64,000 nt of DNA from Mariprofundus sp. (lineage in GTDB: Bacteria > Pseudomonadota > Zetaproteobacteria > Mariprofundales > Mariprofundaceae). Under the pieces are notes generated by a model. That model ran no database searches and was not told where the DNA came from. It was given only the letters and a program-made list of their open reading frames with translations. The translations under genes and the position numbers were made by a program. The stretch lies in contig JAJFLE010000007.1 of NCBI GenBank assembly GCA_021772835.1, positions 1-64,000 of the forward strand, given 5' to 3'. Below, in pieces: positions 54,565 to 64,000 of the stretch (its first letter is position 1; each line of letters opens with the position of its first letter).

Positions 54565-55464
54565 TTAAGCTTCCTGCGGTTTACCTGCAGGGACTGCTGC
54601 AGACACTTCATCAGCCTGCAGTTCTTCAATGCGATAGCTGGATGGATCGGCCAGCAACGCGGTTACAAGTTTATGGTTCATATCGTGACCAGTCAGTTCG
54701 CCTTCAAAGGCACCGACAATCGGGTAGCCGGACAGGGAAAGGTCACCCAGTGTATCGAGAATTTTATGGCGCACACACTCGTCTTCATAACGAAGACCGC
54801 CTTCATTCACAACACGATGGGTATCAAGCACGATGGCATTTTCAAGAGAACCACCGAGTGCCAGACCAGCTTTCTGCAATGCTTCAACTTCATGCAGGAA
54901 ACCAAAGGTACGGGCACGGGAGATTTCGCGTGTATAAGCCTGACGTGCAAAGTCTATCGTGACCTGACGTTTGCGCAGCAGAGGATGATCATAATCCAGC
55001 AAATAGCTGATCTTGAATCCTGCGGCCGGGTACAAAGCGCAACGTTTATCTCCCTCTTCAACTTCAACACGTTTCAAAACACGCAGCACTTTTTTGGCTT
55101 TCGACTGCTCACGGATACCGGCACACTGAATCAGGAACACAAAGGGAGCGGAGGACCCATCCATGATGGGAACTTCAGGCCCACTGACTTCAATGCGCGC
55201 ATTATCCACGCCAAGTCCGGCAAGCGCGGAAAGCAGATGTTCTACGGTTGAAATTTGGGCGGAGCCATTTCCAATGGTAGTGCACAGACGAGTATCGGTA
55301 ACGAAATCGGACTTGGCCGGAATATCGATACCAAGATCGGATCGAGCGAAAGTGATACCGCTATCTTCAGGCGCAGGATGCAAAACCAACTCGATCTTTC
55401 GACCTGAATGCAAACCAATGCCACTACAGCGAATCATGTGATCCAACGTTCTCTGCACTATCAT
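54565..55464 (-). CDS. lpxC: UDP-3-O-acyl-N-acetylglucosamine deacetylase
   Basis: Committed step of lipid A synthesis, zinc-dependent. STVEHLLSALAGLGVDNARIEVSGPEVPIMDGSSAPFV carries the first zinc His (EHLLSA). HKILDTLGDLSLSG carries the second His and Asp, and ELTGHDMNHKL the catalytic His. Length 299 aa is normal. It is the last gene of the division cluster, about 200 bases downstream of ftsZ. Confidence 0.97.
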   Translation of the reverse strand: MIVQRTLDHMIRCSGIGLHSGRKIELVLHPAPEDSGITFARSDLGIDIPAKSDFVTDTRLCTTIGNGSAQISTVEHLLSALAGLGVDNARIEVSGPEVPIMDGSSAPFVFLIQCAGIREQSKAKKVLRVLKRVEVEEGDKRCALYPAAGFKISYLLDYDHPLLRKRQVTIDFARQAYTREISRARTFGFLHEVEALQKAGLALGGSLENAIVLDTHRVVNEGGLRYEDECVRHKILDTLGDLSLSGYPIVGAFEGELTGHDMNHKLVTALLADPSSYRIEELQADEVSAAVPAGKPQEA

Positions 55465-55662
55465 TCTTTGTCTCCTTCCAAACCAGGCAAAACATCGAGT
55501 TGCTCATACACAAACATCACGCAGAGCAAACTGCTAACAATCACTGCATTAATATGTGATTAAAGCCACATTGCAGCCGCTCAAACGGCTCTGTCAGATT
55601 TCACCAAGGCTCAACTCTGCCAACAACACATGTAAAAGCCAATAACCCTGCCTCTAACCCGG

Positions 55663-56868
55663 TTAATCTGCCTGCCTGCGCAAGAAGGTAGGCACGGCAA
55701 ATTCATCATCATTGAAGTCAATATTGCCATACAGCTTTGGCTTCGCCTGTGATGCCTGAGACTGAGACTGAGCGTGTGCCTGTGGTGCCATGACTGGCTG
55801 CACAGGTACAGCACCGATCTGAGGCAGTGAGCTCAGGTTAGGCATAGGAGAAACCTTCTCAACCCTGTTTTCTGCAGCAGTCGAGATGAACTGTGATGCT
55901 TCACCGGTCAGGCCTGTGGCAACGACAGTTACGCGGATCTCTTCGCCCGCTTCCTGATCGTAGACCATGCCGCAGATGATATTGGCATCTTCATCAGCCA
56001 TGTTATGAATGATGGATACGGCTTCATCATATTCAGCCAGAGTCATGTCTTCATTACCGGTCACGTTAACCAGAATACCCTGAGCACCGTGAATATCGAT
56101 ATCTTCCAACAGAGGAGAAGAGATCGCACGCTCAGCTGCTTCAATGGCACGACTCTCACCTGAAGCCACGCCTGAACCCATCATGGCTACGCCACGAGTT
56201 TCGCTCATCACAGCTTTCACATCGGCGAAATCCACATTCATGTAACCGGTGTGAGTGATCAGTTCAGCGATACCACGAACAGCCTGCAGCAGTACATCAT
56301 CTGCTTTGCGGAAGGCTTCCAGCATGCTGGTATTCTTACCTACCGCACCAATCAGCTTCTGGTTCGGAATGGTAATCAGTGTGTCCACATGTTTACGCAG
56401 TTCAGCGATTCCCGCTTCAGCCTGACGCATACGGCGCTTGCCTTCGAAACCGAATGGCTTGGTTACTACCGCTACAGTCAAAATACCCATCTCTTTTGCC
56501 GCTTCTGCGATGACAGGTGCCGCACCGGTACCGGTACCACCACCCATACCTGCAGTAATGAACACCATATCGGTGCCCTGCAGAAATTCGCACAGGCGAT
56601 CTTTCTCTGATGCAGCAGCTTCACGACCGATCTGCGGATTGGCTCCTGCTCCCAGACCACGGGTGATTTCAGCACCCAGTTGCAGTTTGGTTTCCGCCTG
56701 ATTGCGCTCAATTGCCTGAGCATCGGTATTCGCGACAATGAACTCCACGCCGCGCATTTTCTGGCTGATCATATTGTTCAGCGCATTACCACCGCCGCCG
56801 CCGACGCCGATAACTTTGATCTTGGCCGATTGGGCCGATGTGTCCTCAAAAGTAAATAAAGTTGCCAT
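55663..56868 (-). CDS. ftsZ: Cell division protein FtsZ
   Basis: Tubulin-like GTPase forming the Z ring. GTP-binding signature GGGTGTGAAPVIAEAAKE lies near 106, and the T7 loop is in VDFADVKAVM near 205-215. After the globular domain comes a Gln/Ala/Pro-rich linker (PVMAPQAHAQSQSQASQAK). The C-terminal tail FDDDEFAVPTFLRRQAD is the binding site for FtsA and other partners. Length 401 aa. Confidence 0.98.
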   Translation of the reverse strand: MATLFTFEDTSAQSAKIKVIGVGGGGGNALNNMISQKMRGVEFIVANTDAQAIERNQAETKLQLGAEITRGLGAGANPQIGREAAASEKDRLCEFLQGTDMVFITAGMGGGTGTGAAPVIAEAAKEMGILTVAVVTKPFGFEGKRRMRQAEAGIAELRKHVDTLITIPNQKLIGAVGKNTSMLEAFRKADDVLLQAVRGIAELITHTGYMNVDFADVKAVMSETRGVAMMGSGVASGESRAIEAAERAISSPLLEDIDIHGAQGILVNVTGNEDMTLAEYDEAVSIIHNMADEDANIICGMVYDQEAGEEIRVTVVATGLTGEASQFISTAAENRVEKVSPMPNLSSLPQIGAVPVQPVMAPQAHAQSQSQASQAKPKLYGNIDFNDDEFAVPTFLRRQAD

Positions 56869-56924
56869 ATTATCCTCCTCGTGCTCCCTGTGTGTGTGTG
56901 TTCTTCAGTGTGTGTGTAACGTTT

Positions 56925-58157
56925 TCATCCCGGGTCTCCGAACCAGCCCCGCATGCGCTTCCAAACGCGTCCGAGTATGTTTCCATCTGCTGATTTGAAG
57001 CTTTGTGAACTTTGACGATAGCGATGACCATACAAAATCAGGCCTACTCCGGTGGCATACATAGGGCTGGACACCACATCTACGAGGCCTCCAACGCCCT
57101 GGGGACGCCCCAATCTCACCGGCATGTCGAACACGTCTTCCGCCAGTTCCACCATACCATCCAACAAGGATGAACCACCGGTGAGTACCATGCCCGCAGC
57201 CACCAGTTCCTGAAAACCGGAGCGCTGCAGCTCGTCTTTAATCATTTCGAACAACTCTTCCACGCGCGGTTCGAGAATTTGTGCCATCACCTGGCGTGGC
57301 ATCGGCCTTGGTGCTCGTCCGCCCACGCTTGGAATTTCAATCTGATCTTCATGTGGAACCAAACTGGTCATGCAGGCACCATATTTGCGTTTGAGTTGAT
57401 CGGCCTCACGTGCCGAAGTCCGCAAGCCGATCACCAAATCATTGGTCAGGTGATCACCGCCAATCGGAATCACATGTGTATGCCTGATCGAACCATTGAG
57501 GAAAATTGCGATATCGGTTGTGCCTCCACCGATATCCACCAGTACCACGCCGATATCCTTCTCATCCTGCATCAGCACAGCTTCAGCAGAAGCCACCTGC
57601 TCCAGCACCATATCGGAAACATCGAGGTCGCAACGATTGCAGCACTTTATGATATTCTGGGCCGATGATACGGCTCCGGTCACGACATGCACCTTGGCTT
57701 CAAGGCGCACACCACTCATGCCTATGGGTTCGCGGATTCCATCCTGAGAATCGATAATGTATTCCTGGGGCAGGATATGCAGAATCTTCTGATCGGCCGG
57801 AATATTCATGGCGCGCGCTGCATCCACCACGCGATCCACATCTTCCTGCATCACTTCATTGTTCTTGGTTGCCACCACACCATGGGAGTTATAACCACGG
57901 ATGTGGGAACCTGCGATACCGGTAAATACCGACTGGATATCGACACCGGCCATAAGCTCGGCCTCTTCTACAGCCAGCCGGATCGATTCCACAGTACTCT
58001 CGATATTGACTACCACACCTTTGCGCAAACCGCGTGACGGGTGTGTGCCTATACCGATGACATCCACTTTACCGTCGGGCGACACTTCAGCCACGATACA
58101 TGCAATCTTGCTTGTACCGATATCGAGACCTACGAGTACCTGGTCATGTTTGGGCAT
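56925..58157 (-). CDS. ftsA: Cell division protein FtsA
   Basis: Actin-like membrane tether of the Z ring. GLDIGTSKIACIVAEV is phosphate loop 1, VVLVDIGGGTTDIAIF phosphate loop 2 and VAAGMVLTGGSSLLDGM the adenosine motif. The C-terminal amphipathic helix is KRMRGWFG. Length 410 aa. Its ATG overlaps the ftsQ stop by one base. Confidence 0.97.
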   Translation of the reverse strand: MPKHDQVLVGLDIGTSKIACIVAEVSPDGKVDVIGIGTHPSRGLRKGVVVNIESTVESIRLAVEEAELMAGVDIQSVFTGIAGSHIRGYNSHGVVATKNNEVMQEDVDRVVDAARAMNIPADQKILHILPQEYIIDSQDGIREPIGMSGVRLEAKVHVVTGAVSSAQNIIKCCNRCDLDVSDMVLEQVASAEAVLMQDEKDIGVVLVDIGGGTTDIAIFLNGSIRHTHVIPIGGDHLTNDLVIGLRTSAREADQLKRKYGACMTSLVPHEDQIEIPSVGGRAPRPMPRQVMAQILEPRVEELFEMIKDELQRSGFQELVAAGMVLTGGSSLLDGMVELAEDVFDMPVRLGRPQGVGGLVDVVSSPMYATGVGLILYGHRYRQSSQSFKSADGNILGRVWKRMRGWFGDPG

Positions 58158-58909
58158 TAAATCACTCCCCCATGCTTTGCCGGACGAATAAACCAGCGGT
58201 CAGATGAACGTGCGTCCACCTTCCAGCTGCGATTAGACCAGCGTGGTTGTTTCAATAAACTTGCAAGCTGCTTGATGGCCGCGCTCTCCGATCCGAATGG
58301 CAACGTCCATGTCACACCTTTTGAAAAATAGACCTGCCAGTACGAACTGCCGGCGCGCACTTCACTCAAGCTGTCCATGTCAAACACATCCTGCTGCTGC
58401 AGCAACTGCAGCAACTGGTGCGCAGCCGTCATCTGCGTTTCATCTACACGCAGCAGAGGCAAATCCGGTGACTCGCCTTTGTTCAACTGACGGTACGCGT
58501 TGCCATCTCCATCAAAGAGAAACAGCTGGCTCTTTTCATTTTGCCACAGCGCTACAGGCACACGCGCATAAGCCCGGATACGCAGGCTGTTCGGCAGCAC
58601 ACGACTGACATCCACACGTGCCATATCCGGCATTTCCTCGAGCCACTGCTCACCCAATTGACTCGGCCTCGTGCTGATAAAATCCTTTACCGGCATAGCT
58701 TCCAGCTTGTCGCTGATGGCCTGCTTCAGTGCCGGTTCTCCTTCAATCTGCCACTGCGTGACGCTCATTTTGTCATTCATCCACCAGGTTGTGCCCAGAC
58801 TTACTGTCACTACGGCAATGCCTGCAGAGATCTGGCCTATGCGTTTCAAAGTCAGCAAGCGCATGGCGCTCTGTTTGACAGGATCCCTTCGACGCTGGTT
58901 ATTTCGCAT
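58157..58909 (-). CDS. ftsQ: Cell division protein FtsQ
   Basis: Bitopic divisome scaffold. A basic cytoplasmic start (RNNQRRRDPVKQSAMRLLTLKR) is followed by one membrane helix (IGQISAGIAVVTVSLGTTWWM). The POTRA domain (TQWQIEGEPALKQAISDKLEAMPVKDFISTRPSQLGEQWLEEMPDMARVDVSRVLPNSLRIRAYARVPVALW) and the beta domain come next. Length 250 aa. Position between ddl and ftsA is standard. Confidence 0.92.
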   Translation of the reverse strand: MRNNQRRRDPVKQSAMRLLTLKRIGQISAGIAVVTVSLGTTWWMNDKMSVTQWQIEGEPALKQAISDKLEAMPVKDFISTRPSQLGEQWLEEMPDMARVDVSRVLPNSLRIRAYARVPVALWQNEKSQLFLFDGDGNAYRQLNKGESPDLPLLRVDETQMTAAHQLLQLLQQQDVFDMDSLSEVRAGSSYWQVYFSKGVTWTLPFGSESAAIKQLASLLKQPRWSNRSWKVDARSSDRWFIRPAKHGGVI

Positions 58910-59828
58910 GGCTACCTCCCCTGTGCTCCAACCCGGCCGTAGCCAGAATAGAGATGCACAATTGTTCGAAACTTATGCCTGCAGCGGCAGCCGCTTTCGG
59001 CAATAGACTGGTCTCTGTCATGCCAGGCAGCGTATTTACTTCCAGCACATAGGGCTCACCACCGGATGTGACAATCATGTCCACGCGCGGTGCTCCGGTG
59101 CAACGCGTTGCCGCAGCGGCCTCTTCAGCGCGACGCATGCAGTAGCGTAACGTTTCAGCTGGCAATCTTGCCGGGCAAAAATATTCTGTAGCGCCTACCG
59201 TATATTTGGATGCATAGTCGTAAACACCCGATTTTGGTGCTATTTCCACAGGCGGCAATGCTTTCCCATCCAGTACAGCCACAGCAATTTCAACGCCTGT
59301 CACCGGCATCTCGGCCATCCACTGCCCGCAAGCCGCATCGATATTCAACACGTCCCATTCGGACTTATCCGCCAACCGGTGCAGCCCCACACTGGAGCCT
59401 TCCGCCACAGGCTTGAGTATCACCGGATAACGCAACGGGCCATCGCTTGTGAGTGGAATATCCACGGCAGTTTTGACTCCCGCATGATTGAGAACCTGTT
59501 TGCACAGCTGCTTGTGCATGCACAATGCCGATGCCAGAACACCTGCGCCGGTATACGGAATGCCAAGCACTTCAAGCAACCCCTGCACACAGCCATCTTC
59601 ACCGAGTGTGCCATGCAGCACGTTAAATGCCGTATCAATACCAGCACGGCTGATATTACCCGTCCAATCACTGCTCAGATCCACAGCAACCGCATTCACT
59701 CCGCTAGACTGCAATGCTTTGAGCACAGCCAAACCGGAGCGCAGGGAAACCTCACGCTCGGATGAGCTGCCACCCATGAGTACACCTACGCATCCGAATC
59801 GAGTCACATCCATGCCGCTCATGTCCAC
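58899..59828 (-). CDS. ddl: D-alanine--D-alanine ligase
   Basis: Makes the D-Ala-D-Ala dipeptide of peptidoglycan. ATP-grasp enzyme: GGSSSEREVSLRSG near 20 (substrate Glu), HGTLGEDGCVQGLLE, VILKPVAEGSSVGL, and metal site LEVNTLPGMTETSLLPKAA. Length 309 aa. It overlaps both murB (ten bases) and ftsQ (eleven bases). Confidence 0.96.
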   Translation of the reverse strand: MDMSGMDVTRFGCVGVLMGGSSSEREVSLRSGLAVLKALQSSGVNAVAVDLSSDWTGNISRAGIDTAFNVLHGTLGEDGCVQGLLEVLGIPYTGAGVLASALCMHKQLCKQVLNHAGVKTAVDIPLTSDGPLRYPVILKPVAEGSSVGLHRLADKSEWDVLNIDAACGQWMAEMPVTGVEIAVAVLDGKALPPVEIAPKSGVYDYASKYTVGATEYFCPARLPAETLRYCMRRAEEAAAATRCTGAPRVDMIVTSGGEPYVLEVNTLPGMTETSLLPKAAAAAGISFEQLCISILATAGLEHRGGSHAK

Positions 59829-60763
59829 TCTCCAATCAAGCGCACTTCCGGCTCCAGCTTAATATCAAACTCTTCCTGTACGACCCGCTGTGCGCGTCTG
59901 ATCAGCTCGACAATATCGGCACTGCTGGCTTCACCTTCATTGACAATAAAGTTTGCATGCTGGCTCGAAATCCTGGCACCGCCGATCTGAAAGCCCTTCA
60001 ATCCGGCCGCCTCGATAAGCCGCGCGGCATGATCACCTTCAGGGTTTTTGAATACCGAGCCACAGTTGGGCTGGCTCAACGGCTGCGTGGCCGAACGCCT
60101 GCTACGCATGGTACGCATGCGCTCCCGGATCTGGATCGGACTGTCCGGATGCAGTTCAAAGGTAGCCGACACAAGCAAACTCTGTGCAGGCAGCGTGGCA
60201 TGGCGGTAAACCAGATTCAGATCAGCCGCATTAATCTCTTTGAGTTCACCGCTGCGCAGAACCACTTCGATAGAGGTGAGTGAGTCAGATACCTGCTGTG
60301 CAAAACAGCCGGCATTCATCGCCACACCGCCACCGATATCACCGGGCACCGTGGCCATAAATTCGCAACCGGACAGGCCATGATCAGCACACAGACGAGA
60401 GAATCGACCCATACGCACACCGGCACCGGCAGACACGACACAGCCATCAAATTTAGAATCATTCAACTCGGAGAGATCAATCACCAGGCCGTCAAAGCCG
60501 CCATCCGGCACCAGCATATTGCTGCCGCGCCCCAAAGGCAGGATTTCGACACCCAATGGTACTGCCGCCATAGTTGCCATCAATGCATCCCTGTTTTTCG
60601 GGCGAATGAACCAGCGCGCAGGACCACCCACTCCCAGGGTCGTGTGACGCGACATGGGCTCATCCTCGCGCAACACACCAAACGCGGATACGGCCATCAC
60701 CCATGCATCTGTATGCTGCTGCATCAGTTGCGTAATCTCATGCATGGGCTGGGCCGCACTCAT
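59819..60763 (-). CDS. murB: UDP-N-acetylenolpyruvoylglucosamine reductase
   Basis: FAD enzyme reducing enolpyruvyl-UDP-GlcNAc to UDP-MurNAc. HTTLGVGGPARWFIRP, LGRGSNMLVPDGGFDGLVI and CEFMATVPGDIGGGVAMNAGC bind FAD. The catalytic Ser lies in QPNCGSVFKNPEGDHAARLIEAAGLKG. Length 314 aa. Coupled to murC by an ATGA overlap. Confidence 0.96.
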   Translation of the reverse strand: MSAAQPMHEITQLMQQHTDAWVMAVSAFGVLREDEPMSRHTTLGVGGPARWFIRPKNRDALMATMAAVPLGVEILPLGRGSNMLVPDGGFDGLVIDLSELNDSKFDGCVVSAGAGVRMGRFSRLCADHGLSGCEFMATVPGDIGGGVAMNAGCFAQQVSDSLTSIEVVLRSGELKEINAADLNLVYRHATLPAQSLLVSATFELHPDSPIQIRERMRTMRSRRSATQPLSQPNCGSVFKNPEGDHAARLIEAAGLKGFQIGGARISSQHANFIVNEGEASSADIVELIRRAQRVVQEEFDIKLEPEVRLIGEWT

Positions 60764-62133
60764 GATGACACCCCTTCGCGCATCTGTTGTGCAAGCAGCC
60801 CGACGGAACCGGCTCCCATCAGCAACACTACGCCACCCTCATCCATCGTATTTTGGGCAAAATCACGCGCCGCATCCAGATCACCAACAAGTGATACTCC
60901 GCGGTGCCCTCGTGCCAACATGCCTTCCTGCAAACGAGAGCTGCTAATGCCTTCAATCGCCTGTTCACTGGCAGCATAAATGGGCAGCAATGCTACCTCA
61001 TTGGCAACATCAAAGGCCCCCATAAACTCGTCCATCAGATCACGTGTACGTGTAAATCGGTGCGGCTGGAAGACCACGGCGATATGGCGATCCGGCCAGC
61101 ACTCACGCGCAGCTGCCAGGGTAGCCATCACTTCTTTCGGATGATGCGCATAATCATCGACCAATATACCTTTGCTCATATTGGTGCGCTGGAATCGCCG
61201 CTGAATACCTTCAAAGCTGGCCATCGCCTGACGAACTGTTTCAATATCAATGCCCAGATCAAGCAATACGGCAATAGCCGCCAATGCGTTTTCAGCATTG
61301 TGACGACCAGGCATAGGCAGGCGGAATTCACCTAAACTTCCAAGCTCCCGGTTCGCTGCGGTAAAACACTGACCTTCACCATCCGATCGGCTCTCCAGCA
61401 GGTGCAGGTCTGCCTGAGGGCTGCTGCCATAGGTGGTCACAGGTTTATGCAGGTTTTCGCGCAAGGCTGCCACATGCGGGTGTTCATGATGCAGGACAAC
61501 ACGACCATAAAACGGCACGAGGTTCACAAAGGTTACAAATGCCTCCAGCAGGGATGCGAAATCACCGTAGTGATCCAGATGTTCCGGGTCGATGTTGCTG
61601 ACTACTGCAATCGTAGGAGAAAGGCGCAGGAATGAACCGTCACTTTCATCCGCTTCGGCAACCAGCCACTCGCTGGCACCTAGGCGTGCATTGCTGCCAG
61701 TGGTAATCAGACGTCCGCCGATAATATAGGTTGGATCCAGGCCAGCAGCTTCCATGCCGTGCGCAATCATCGAAGTCATGGTTGTTTTGCCATGCGAACC
61801 AGCTACGGCCACGCCTTGTTTCATGCGCATCAATTCGGCCAGCATATCAGCACGCGGAATCACCGGAATACCCCGCTGGTGGGCTGCCGCAATTTCAGGA
61901 TTGGATTTATCTATGGCTGATGAAAGCACAACCACCTGAGCATCAGCCAAATTGTCTGCTGCATGGCCAACATGCACAACGATACCCAGACTGCGCAGAC
62001 GTTTAACATTATGACTCTCCGTCACATCGGAGCCCTGCACATTGAACCCCTGGTTAAACAACAGTTCAGCGATACCGGACATGCCAATGCCGCCAATGCC
62101 GATCAGATGGATGTTCTGAACACGAGTCTTCAT
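60760..62133 (-). CDS. murC: UDP-N-acetylmuramate--L-alanine ligase
   Basis: Adds L-Ala to UDP-MurNAc. HLIGIGGIGMSGIAELL is the N-terminal nucleotide fold, VAGSHGKTTMTSMI the ATP loop near 111-124, and DDYAHHPKEVMATL and FQPHRFTRTRDL complete the family set. Length 457 aa. Coupled to murB and murG by four-base overlaps. Confidence 0.97.
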   Translation of the reverse strand: MKTRVQNIHLIGIGGIGMSGIAELLFNQGFNVQGSDVTESHNVKRLRSLGIVVHVGHAADNLADAQVVVLSSAIDKSNPEIAAAHQRGIPVIPRADMLAELMRMKQGVAVAGSHGKTTMTSMIAHGMEAAGLDPTYIIGGRLITTGSNARLGASEWLVAEADESDGSFLRLSPTIAVVSNIDPEHLDHYGDFASLLEAFVTFVNLVPFYGRVVLHHEHPHVAALRENLHKPVTTYGSSPQADLHLLESRSDGEGQCFTAANRELGSLGEFRLPMPGRHNAENALAAIAVLLDLGIDIETVRQAMASFEGIQRRFQRTNMSKGILVDDYAHHPKEVMATLAAARECWPDRHIAVVFQPHRFTRTRDLMDEFMGAFDVANEVALLPIYAASEQAIEGISSSRLQEGMLARGHRGVSLVGDLDAARDFAQNTMDEGGVVLLMGAGSVGLLAQQMREGVSS

Positions 62134-63251
62134 GTGCTCACTCCTCCATCCATTTCAGCAAATCCCGGCAAAAACTCAGCCAGCACCTTCAGCTGTTTTT
62201 CACTGGCATCGAATGGCGCCCATGCCTGCGCTGACTGGCTCATCACTGCCAGTTTTTTCGCATTAAACAGATGTGTATCGATAGCCGCGGCCAAACTGTC
62301 AGCAGTCATGCTCTTCTGCTCCAGCACCACAGCGCCACCTACATTGGCAAGGCTTTCAGCATTAAAACGTTGATGGTCATCCGCAGCATGCGGCAGTGGT
62401 ACAAACAATGCAGGCATGCCACAGATAGCGGTCTCGGATACGGTCATGGCACCGGATCTGGCGACCATCAGGCTACCACTGGCGTAAAAGGCCGCCATAT
62501 CATCACAAAATGGTAACACCTCAGCATTCAAGCCTGCACGTTGATAAATCTCACGGACAACGGCTGCTGCCTCTTCATTGCCAGCAATGTGGGTAACAAC
62601 AAATTCACGTCCTTCATTGATCAGCATCTCACAAGCACGCGGCACCGTCTGATTCAATACCCTTGCGCCCTGAGATCCACCCAGCACCAGCAGGCGCGGC
62701 ATGGCATGTGGCTGCCATTGCACATCAGCAATCACCTGACGCACGATATTGCCGGTTGCACTCATACGTGTGCCACCACTCAAATGGGCTGTTGCTTCGG
62801 CAAAACCCAGCATGATGCGTTTGCAAAAACGCGACAGCGTACGATTTACCAGACCGGGCATAGCATTCTGTTCGTATAATACCACGGGAATACGTGAAAT
62901 CAGCGCTGCAGTCACACCGGAAATACTGGCATAACCACCCACACCCACGAGCAGATCCGGGCGTTGCTGTTTCCATGCCCTGCGAATGCTGATGACTGAT
63001 TTTGGCAACTCCCAGAATAGTACGCGCAGCTTTTGCAAGATACCTGCACCCTTCACGCCATGCATAGCCAGCAACAATACCTGCTCACCACGATCAGGCA
63101 GCAAGCTCGCTTCCAGTCCGCGTTCAGCGCCGATAAAGCTGACCTGCAGCTCAGGCCAGCGATGACGTGCTGCATCAGCCAGTGCAAGAGCTGGCATCAC
63201 ATGCCCGCCTGTGCCGCCGCCAGCGATACAGAGTAAAGCTGTGCGGCTCAA
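62130..63251 (-). CDS. murG: Undecaprenyl-PP-MurNAc-pentapeptide GlcNAc transferase
   Basis: Makes lipid II from lipid I at the inner membrane face. GT-B glycosyltransferase with CIAGGGTGGHVMPALALADA at the N-terminus, LVLGGSQGARVLNQ and VARSGAMTVSETAICGMPALFVPLPHAADDHQRFNAESL. Length 373 aa. Start overlaps the end of ftsW. Confidence 0.97.
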   Translation of the reverse strand: MSRTALLCIAGGGTGGHVMPALALADAARHRWPELQVSFIGAERGLEASLLPDRGEQVLLLAMHGVKGAGILQKLRVLFWELPKSVISIRRAWKQQRPDLLVGVGGYASISGVTAALISRIPVVLYEQNAMPGLVNRTLSRFCKRIMLGFAEATAHLSGGTRMSATGNIVRQVIADVQWQPHAMPRLLVLGGSQGARVLNQTVPRACEMLINEGREFVVTHIAGNEEAAAVVREIYQRAGLNAEVLPFCDDMAAFYASGSLMVARSGAMTVSETAICGMPALFVPLPHAADDHQRFNAESLANVGGAVVLEQKSMTADSLAAAIDTHLFNAKKLAVMSQSAQAWAPFDASEKQLKVLAEFLPGFAEMDGGVST

Positions 63252-64000
63252 AACAGGTGCTCCAGGTCGTCATTCATCGTTTGCGGGGATGGTGTACGGG
63301 TCTTTCTCTTGTCGCTGCGTGCCGGTTTCTGTTGCAAACGTTTATTGCCACCTTGGTGTCGCTGCACGGAAAGAACAAGGCCTAGCAACACACATTCACC
63401 GATCAAAGCACTGCCACCATAAGAGACAAACGGCATCGGCATGCCCTTGGTAGGCAACAATCCCATGGCAGCGCCCAGATTAATGATAAAAGCAACACCA
63501 AAGGCCATCATGCAGCCCAGTATCAGCAGTCGTGAAAACATGTCGTGGTTGTGTATGGCCAGCCAGATGCCGCGGCCCAGCAGAATGCCGAACAGAATGA
63601 TTAGCGCCATGATCCCCATCAGCCCCAGCTCCTCACCTATACTGGCGGAGATAAAGTCGGTAAACACCTCAGGTAGATAAAACAGCTTCTGCACACCCTG
63701 ACCCACACCTGTGCCGAACAAACCACCACTGCCAAAGGCTATCAGCGACTGGATCAGCTGATAGCCGCTGCCGTATGGATCGATCCATGGATCAAGGAAT
63801 GTAGTCAGTCGCTGCACACGATATGGCTCGGCAATCATCACAATCACAGCCAGTGGAATAAATGTGGAGAGCAACAGCAACAAATGGCGAATCGGTACAC
63901 CGCCGACAAACCACATGCAGAAGCAGACCGCCGAAAGCAGTACCGCACTTCCAAAATCAGGCTGCAGCACCAGCAGTAACAACGCCCCTATCAACACCAC
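63248..64000 (-). CDS. ftsW: Cell division protein FtsW (partial, N-terminus outside window)
   Basis: SEDS-family peptidoglycan glycosyltransferase of the divisome. About 250 C-terminal residues are visible. LQPDFGSAVLL opens the window, followed by GYQLIQSLIAFGSGGLFGTGVGQGVQKLFYLPEVFTDFISASIGEELGL and LPTKGMPMPFVSYGGSALIGECV. The tail is cytoplasmic and basic (QRHQGGNKRLQQKPARSDKRKTR). The true start lies beyond base 64000. Confidence 0.96.
   Translation of the reverse strand: MVLIGALLLLVLQPDFGSAVLLSAVCFCMWFVGGVPIRHLLLLLSTFIPLAVIVMIAEPYRVQRLTTFLDPWIDPYGSGYQLIQSLIAFGSGGLFGTGVGQGVQKLFYLPEVFTDFISASIGEELGLMGIMALIILFGILLGRGIWLAIHNHDMFSRLLILGCMMAFGVAFIINLGAAMGLLPTKGMPMPFVSYGGSALIGECVLLGLVLSVQRHQGGNKRLQQKPARSDKRKTRTPSPQTMNDDLEHLF

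Noticed and set aside
56885-56924. GT-rich tract before ftsZ as a regulatory microsatellite
   Set aside because: Only short, interrupted GT runs in a 56-base spacer. Too little to support phase variation.

Overview
The window looks like the chromosome of a Gram-negative, respiring, ubiquinone-using member of the Pseudomonadota. Supporting genes are a complete H+-type F1Fo ATP synthase operon, a complete 14-subunit NADH:quinone oxidoreductase operon, ubiC/ubiA, lpxC, and a murein/division (dcw) cluster. Gene order and protein flavour remind me of marine Zetaproteobacteria (Mariprofundus-like), but that is a guess. No rRNA operon or other decisive taxonomic marker is present.

Layout. 1-2.8 kb: glmS (cut by the window edge) and glmU. 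3-9.8 kb: atpIBEFHAGDC, on the minus strand. 10-24.7 kb: nuoABCDEFGHIJKLMN, on the minus strand. 24.7-26.6 kb: gene-poor, with palindromic repeats and three tiny membrane-protein ORFs. 26.63-35.4 kb: an A+T-richer genomic island of about 8.8 kb integrated into the 3' end of ssrA (tmRNA). It carries a P4-type integrase, an AlpA-like regulator, a replication-initiator-like protein, a terminase-small-subunit-like HTH protein, a restriction-controller-like regulator, three exported proteins, and a nucleoid-associated-protein plus RelA/SpoT-like gene pair. 35.4-42.6 kb: ssrA, ubiA, ubiC, rsmE, two paralogous micro membrane proteins, a family 4 uracil-DNA glycosylase, fbp, mpl and a carboxylesterase. 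42.6-48.1 kb: a module of stress and envelope small proteins bracketed by two copies of the esterase 3' end. 48.4-54.2 kb: an SDR/CGNR-regulator divergent pair, a POT peptide transporter, tRNA-Ser(GGA), 4.5S RNA and two hypotheticals. 54.5-64 kb: lpxC, ftsZ, ftsA, ftsQ, ddl, murB, murC, murG and ftsW (cut by the edge).

Most striking observation. Three successive junctions of the nuo operon (E/F, F/G, G/H) each hold 146-149 nt of related palindromic repeat. Each is read as one or two micro-ORFs whose ATG overlaps the upstream stop and whose TGA overlaps the downstream gene's ATG (ATGA at both ends). The same modular palindromic family occurs as plain intergenic repeats elsewhere in the window. 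In nuo the repeats look domesticated as translational-coupling linkers. The second highlight is the island's NdpA-like/RelA-SpoT-like pair, a candidate two-gene defence or growth-control system.

How it works together. NADH oxidation by complex I feeds the ubiquinone pool (ubiC, ubiA) and the proton gradient used by ATP synthase. glmU/glmS, mpl, mur, ddl and fts genes supply and use peptidoglycan precursors, with lpxC committing precursor to lipid A. ssrA and ffs are housekeeping RNAs, and ssrA doubles as the island's attachment site.
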